The notes below the pieces were generated by a model, which saw nothing but the letters and a program-made list of their open reading frames with translations, had not been told where the DNA came from and searched no databases. DNA of 64,000 nt from SAR86 cluster bacterium AG-349-I13 (GTDB lineage: Bacteria; Pseudomonadota; Gammaproteobacteria; Magnimaribacterales; TMED112). The stretch spans positions 1-64,000 of the forward strand of contig QCDB01000004.1 in NCBI GenBank assembly GCA_003278815.1. The letters are read 5' to 3'. Made by a program: the position numbers and the translations under genes. Shown in pieces: positions 63,684 through 64,000 of the stretch. Position 1 is the first letter of the stretch, and each line of letters starts with the position of its first letter.

Positions 63684-63745
63684 AACTTAAACAGTGCATT
63701 TGATTTAGCTAAATAATTCTAGAAAAATGGACGTATTGCGGTTAA

Positions 63746-63785
63746 ATCAAGCTTTATCAGTAGTAATTTACTAATATAGCTTGAT
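63746..63785. repeat. inverted repeat over the lipoprotein start region
   Basis: ATCAAGCT (63746-63753) and AGCTTGAT (63778-63785) are perfect 8-bp inverted repeats; inside them AGTA and TACT also pair. The right arm reaches into the ATG at 63784. A candidate -10 element TAATAT (63772-63777) lies six bases before the ATG, so the arm would cover the transcript start. Confidence 0.5.
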
Positions 63786-64000
63786 GCGCTTAATCACATT
63801 TACACTATTATTTTTTTTTAACAGCTTGTGGAGGTAAGAGTTCAAGTTCAAATGAAAACATAACAACGGATACCTTAATTTTTCTTTCAACAAGCAATAA
63901 TGATCAACTTGTTTCAAAAAACATTACTTTAACGTGGGTGAGTGAGGGAATGCTTACTTGCAGAGCAAGTGGCGATTGGAGCGGTGATAAGCCTCTTAAT
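63784..64000 (+). pseudogene. lipoprotein gene start with a frameshift in a T9 tract, cut by the window edge
   Basis: From ATG 63784 the frame encodes MRLITFTLLFFF and then stops at 63835-63837. With one T removed from the run of nine T (63811-63819), the signal continues as LLFFLTACGGKSSSSNEN, a perfect lipobox (LTAC) and serine-rich linker, and remains open to the window end, encoding ITLTWVSEGML and CRASGDWSG, a segment typical of Ig-like modules in marine lipoproteins. So the gene is real but broken at the homopolymer, either by a mutation, an assembly error, or a slippage switch. Function unknown; a surface substrate-binding role is possible. Confidence 0.6.

Overview
The window looks like a piece of a small, AT-rich, tightly packed chromosome from a marine gammaproteobacterium, most likely SAR86 or a close relative. 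This is inferred from four things: a blue-type proteorhodopsin gene, two large TonB-dependent receptors, gammaproteobacterial gene orders (purM-purN next to hda, dnaX-recR, clpP-clpX-lon-hup-ppiD, gloB/rnhA/dnaQ), and almost no spacer DNA. Base composition was judged by eye as strongly AT-rich and was not computed. I see no phage, IS element, CRISPR array or plasmid signature.

Layout. 1-9.5 kb: the end of an acyl-CoA dehydrogenase gene, a DUF1330 protein, a metallo-beta-lactamase-fold protein, a sorbosone-dehydrogenase-like protein, a large secreted metzincin-like protease, tRNA-Val(GAC), an alpha/beta hydrolase and an S9 peptidase. The last two are divergent and separated by a 370-nt spacer with six TTTGAACAC-like repeats. 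9.5-15.2 kb: a minus-strand operon with two YwaF-type membrane proteins around a GMC oxidoreductase, then birA, a glutathione transferase and an MFS transporter. 15.2-18.7 kb: an HNH nuclease, a DsbD-like reductase with its redoxin partner, and hsp20. 18.9-26.6 kb: an XRE regulator under a large dyad, a glycine-zipper lipoprotein, recX, dnaX, recR, dcd, DUF3108, purN, purM, a DUF2066-like gene and hda. 26.6-32.5 kb: sppA, a TlpA-like lipoprotein, xseA, tRNA-Val(TAC), a thioesterase, proteorhodopsin, tRNA-Asp, a small membrane protein and a short DUF2256 gene. 32.6-38.6 kb: a translationally coupled polyprenyl-phosphate-sugar cluster (two GT39-like membrane transferases, a GT2 polyprenyl-phosphate glycosyltransferase, two PAP2 phosphatases) ending in gpsA. 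38.6-43.7 kb: a FabY-type ketoacyl synthase, folD, abutting tRNA-Pro and tRNA-Arg genes, glutamate dehydrogenase, tRNA-His and a CPBP membrane protease. 43.9-51.1 kb: clpP, clpX, lon, hup, ppiD and fabI. 51.3-64 kb: a TonB receptor, gloB, rnhA, dnaQ, gltX, gamma-glutamyltransferase, a DASS transporter, a second TonB receptor, tRNA-Ala and the start of a frameshifted lipoprotein gene.

The genes suggest a photoheterotroph that takes up polymers or oligomers through TonB receptors, digests peptides outside the cytoplasm (metzincin, S9 peptidase, Ggt), supplements energy with light, and runs standard replication, repair and proteolysis systems. The points I find most worth checking are: an A10 slippery tract in dnaX immediately followed by out-of-frame stops; the YwaF-GMC-YwaF block; the polyprenyl-sugar cluster; the 17-of-19-bp dyad over an apparently leaderless XRE regulator promoter; the TTTGAACAC repeat array; a T9 frameshift in the signal peptide of the terminal lipoprotein; a transporter start codon placed in a terminator U-tract; and the near absence of spacers between convergent genes, five of which share a 4-nt stop/stop overlap.
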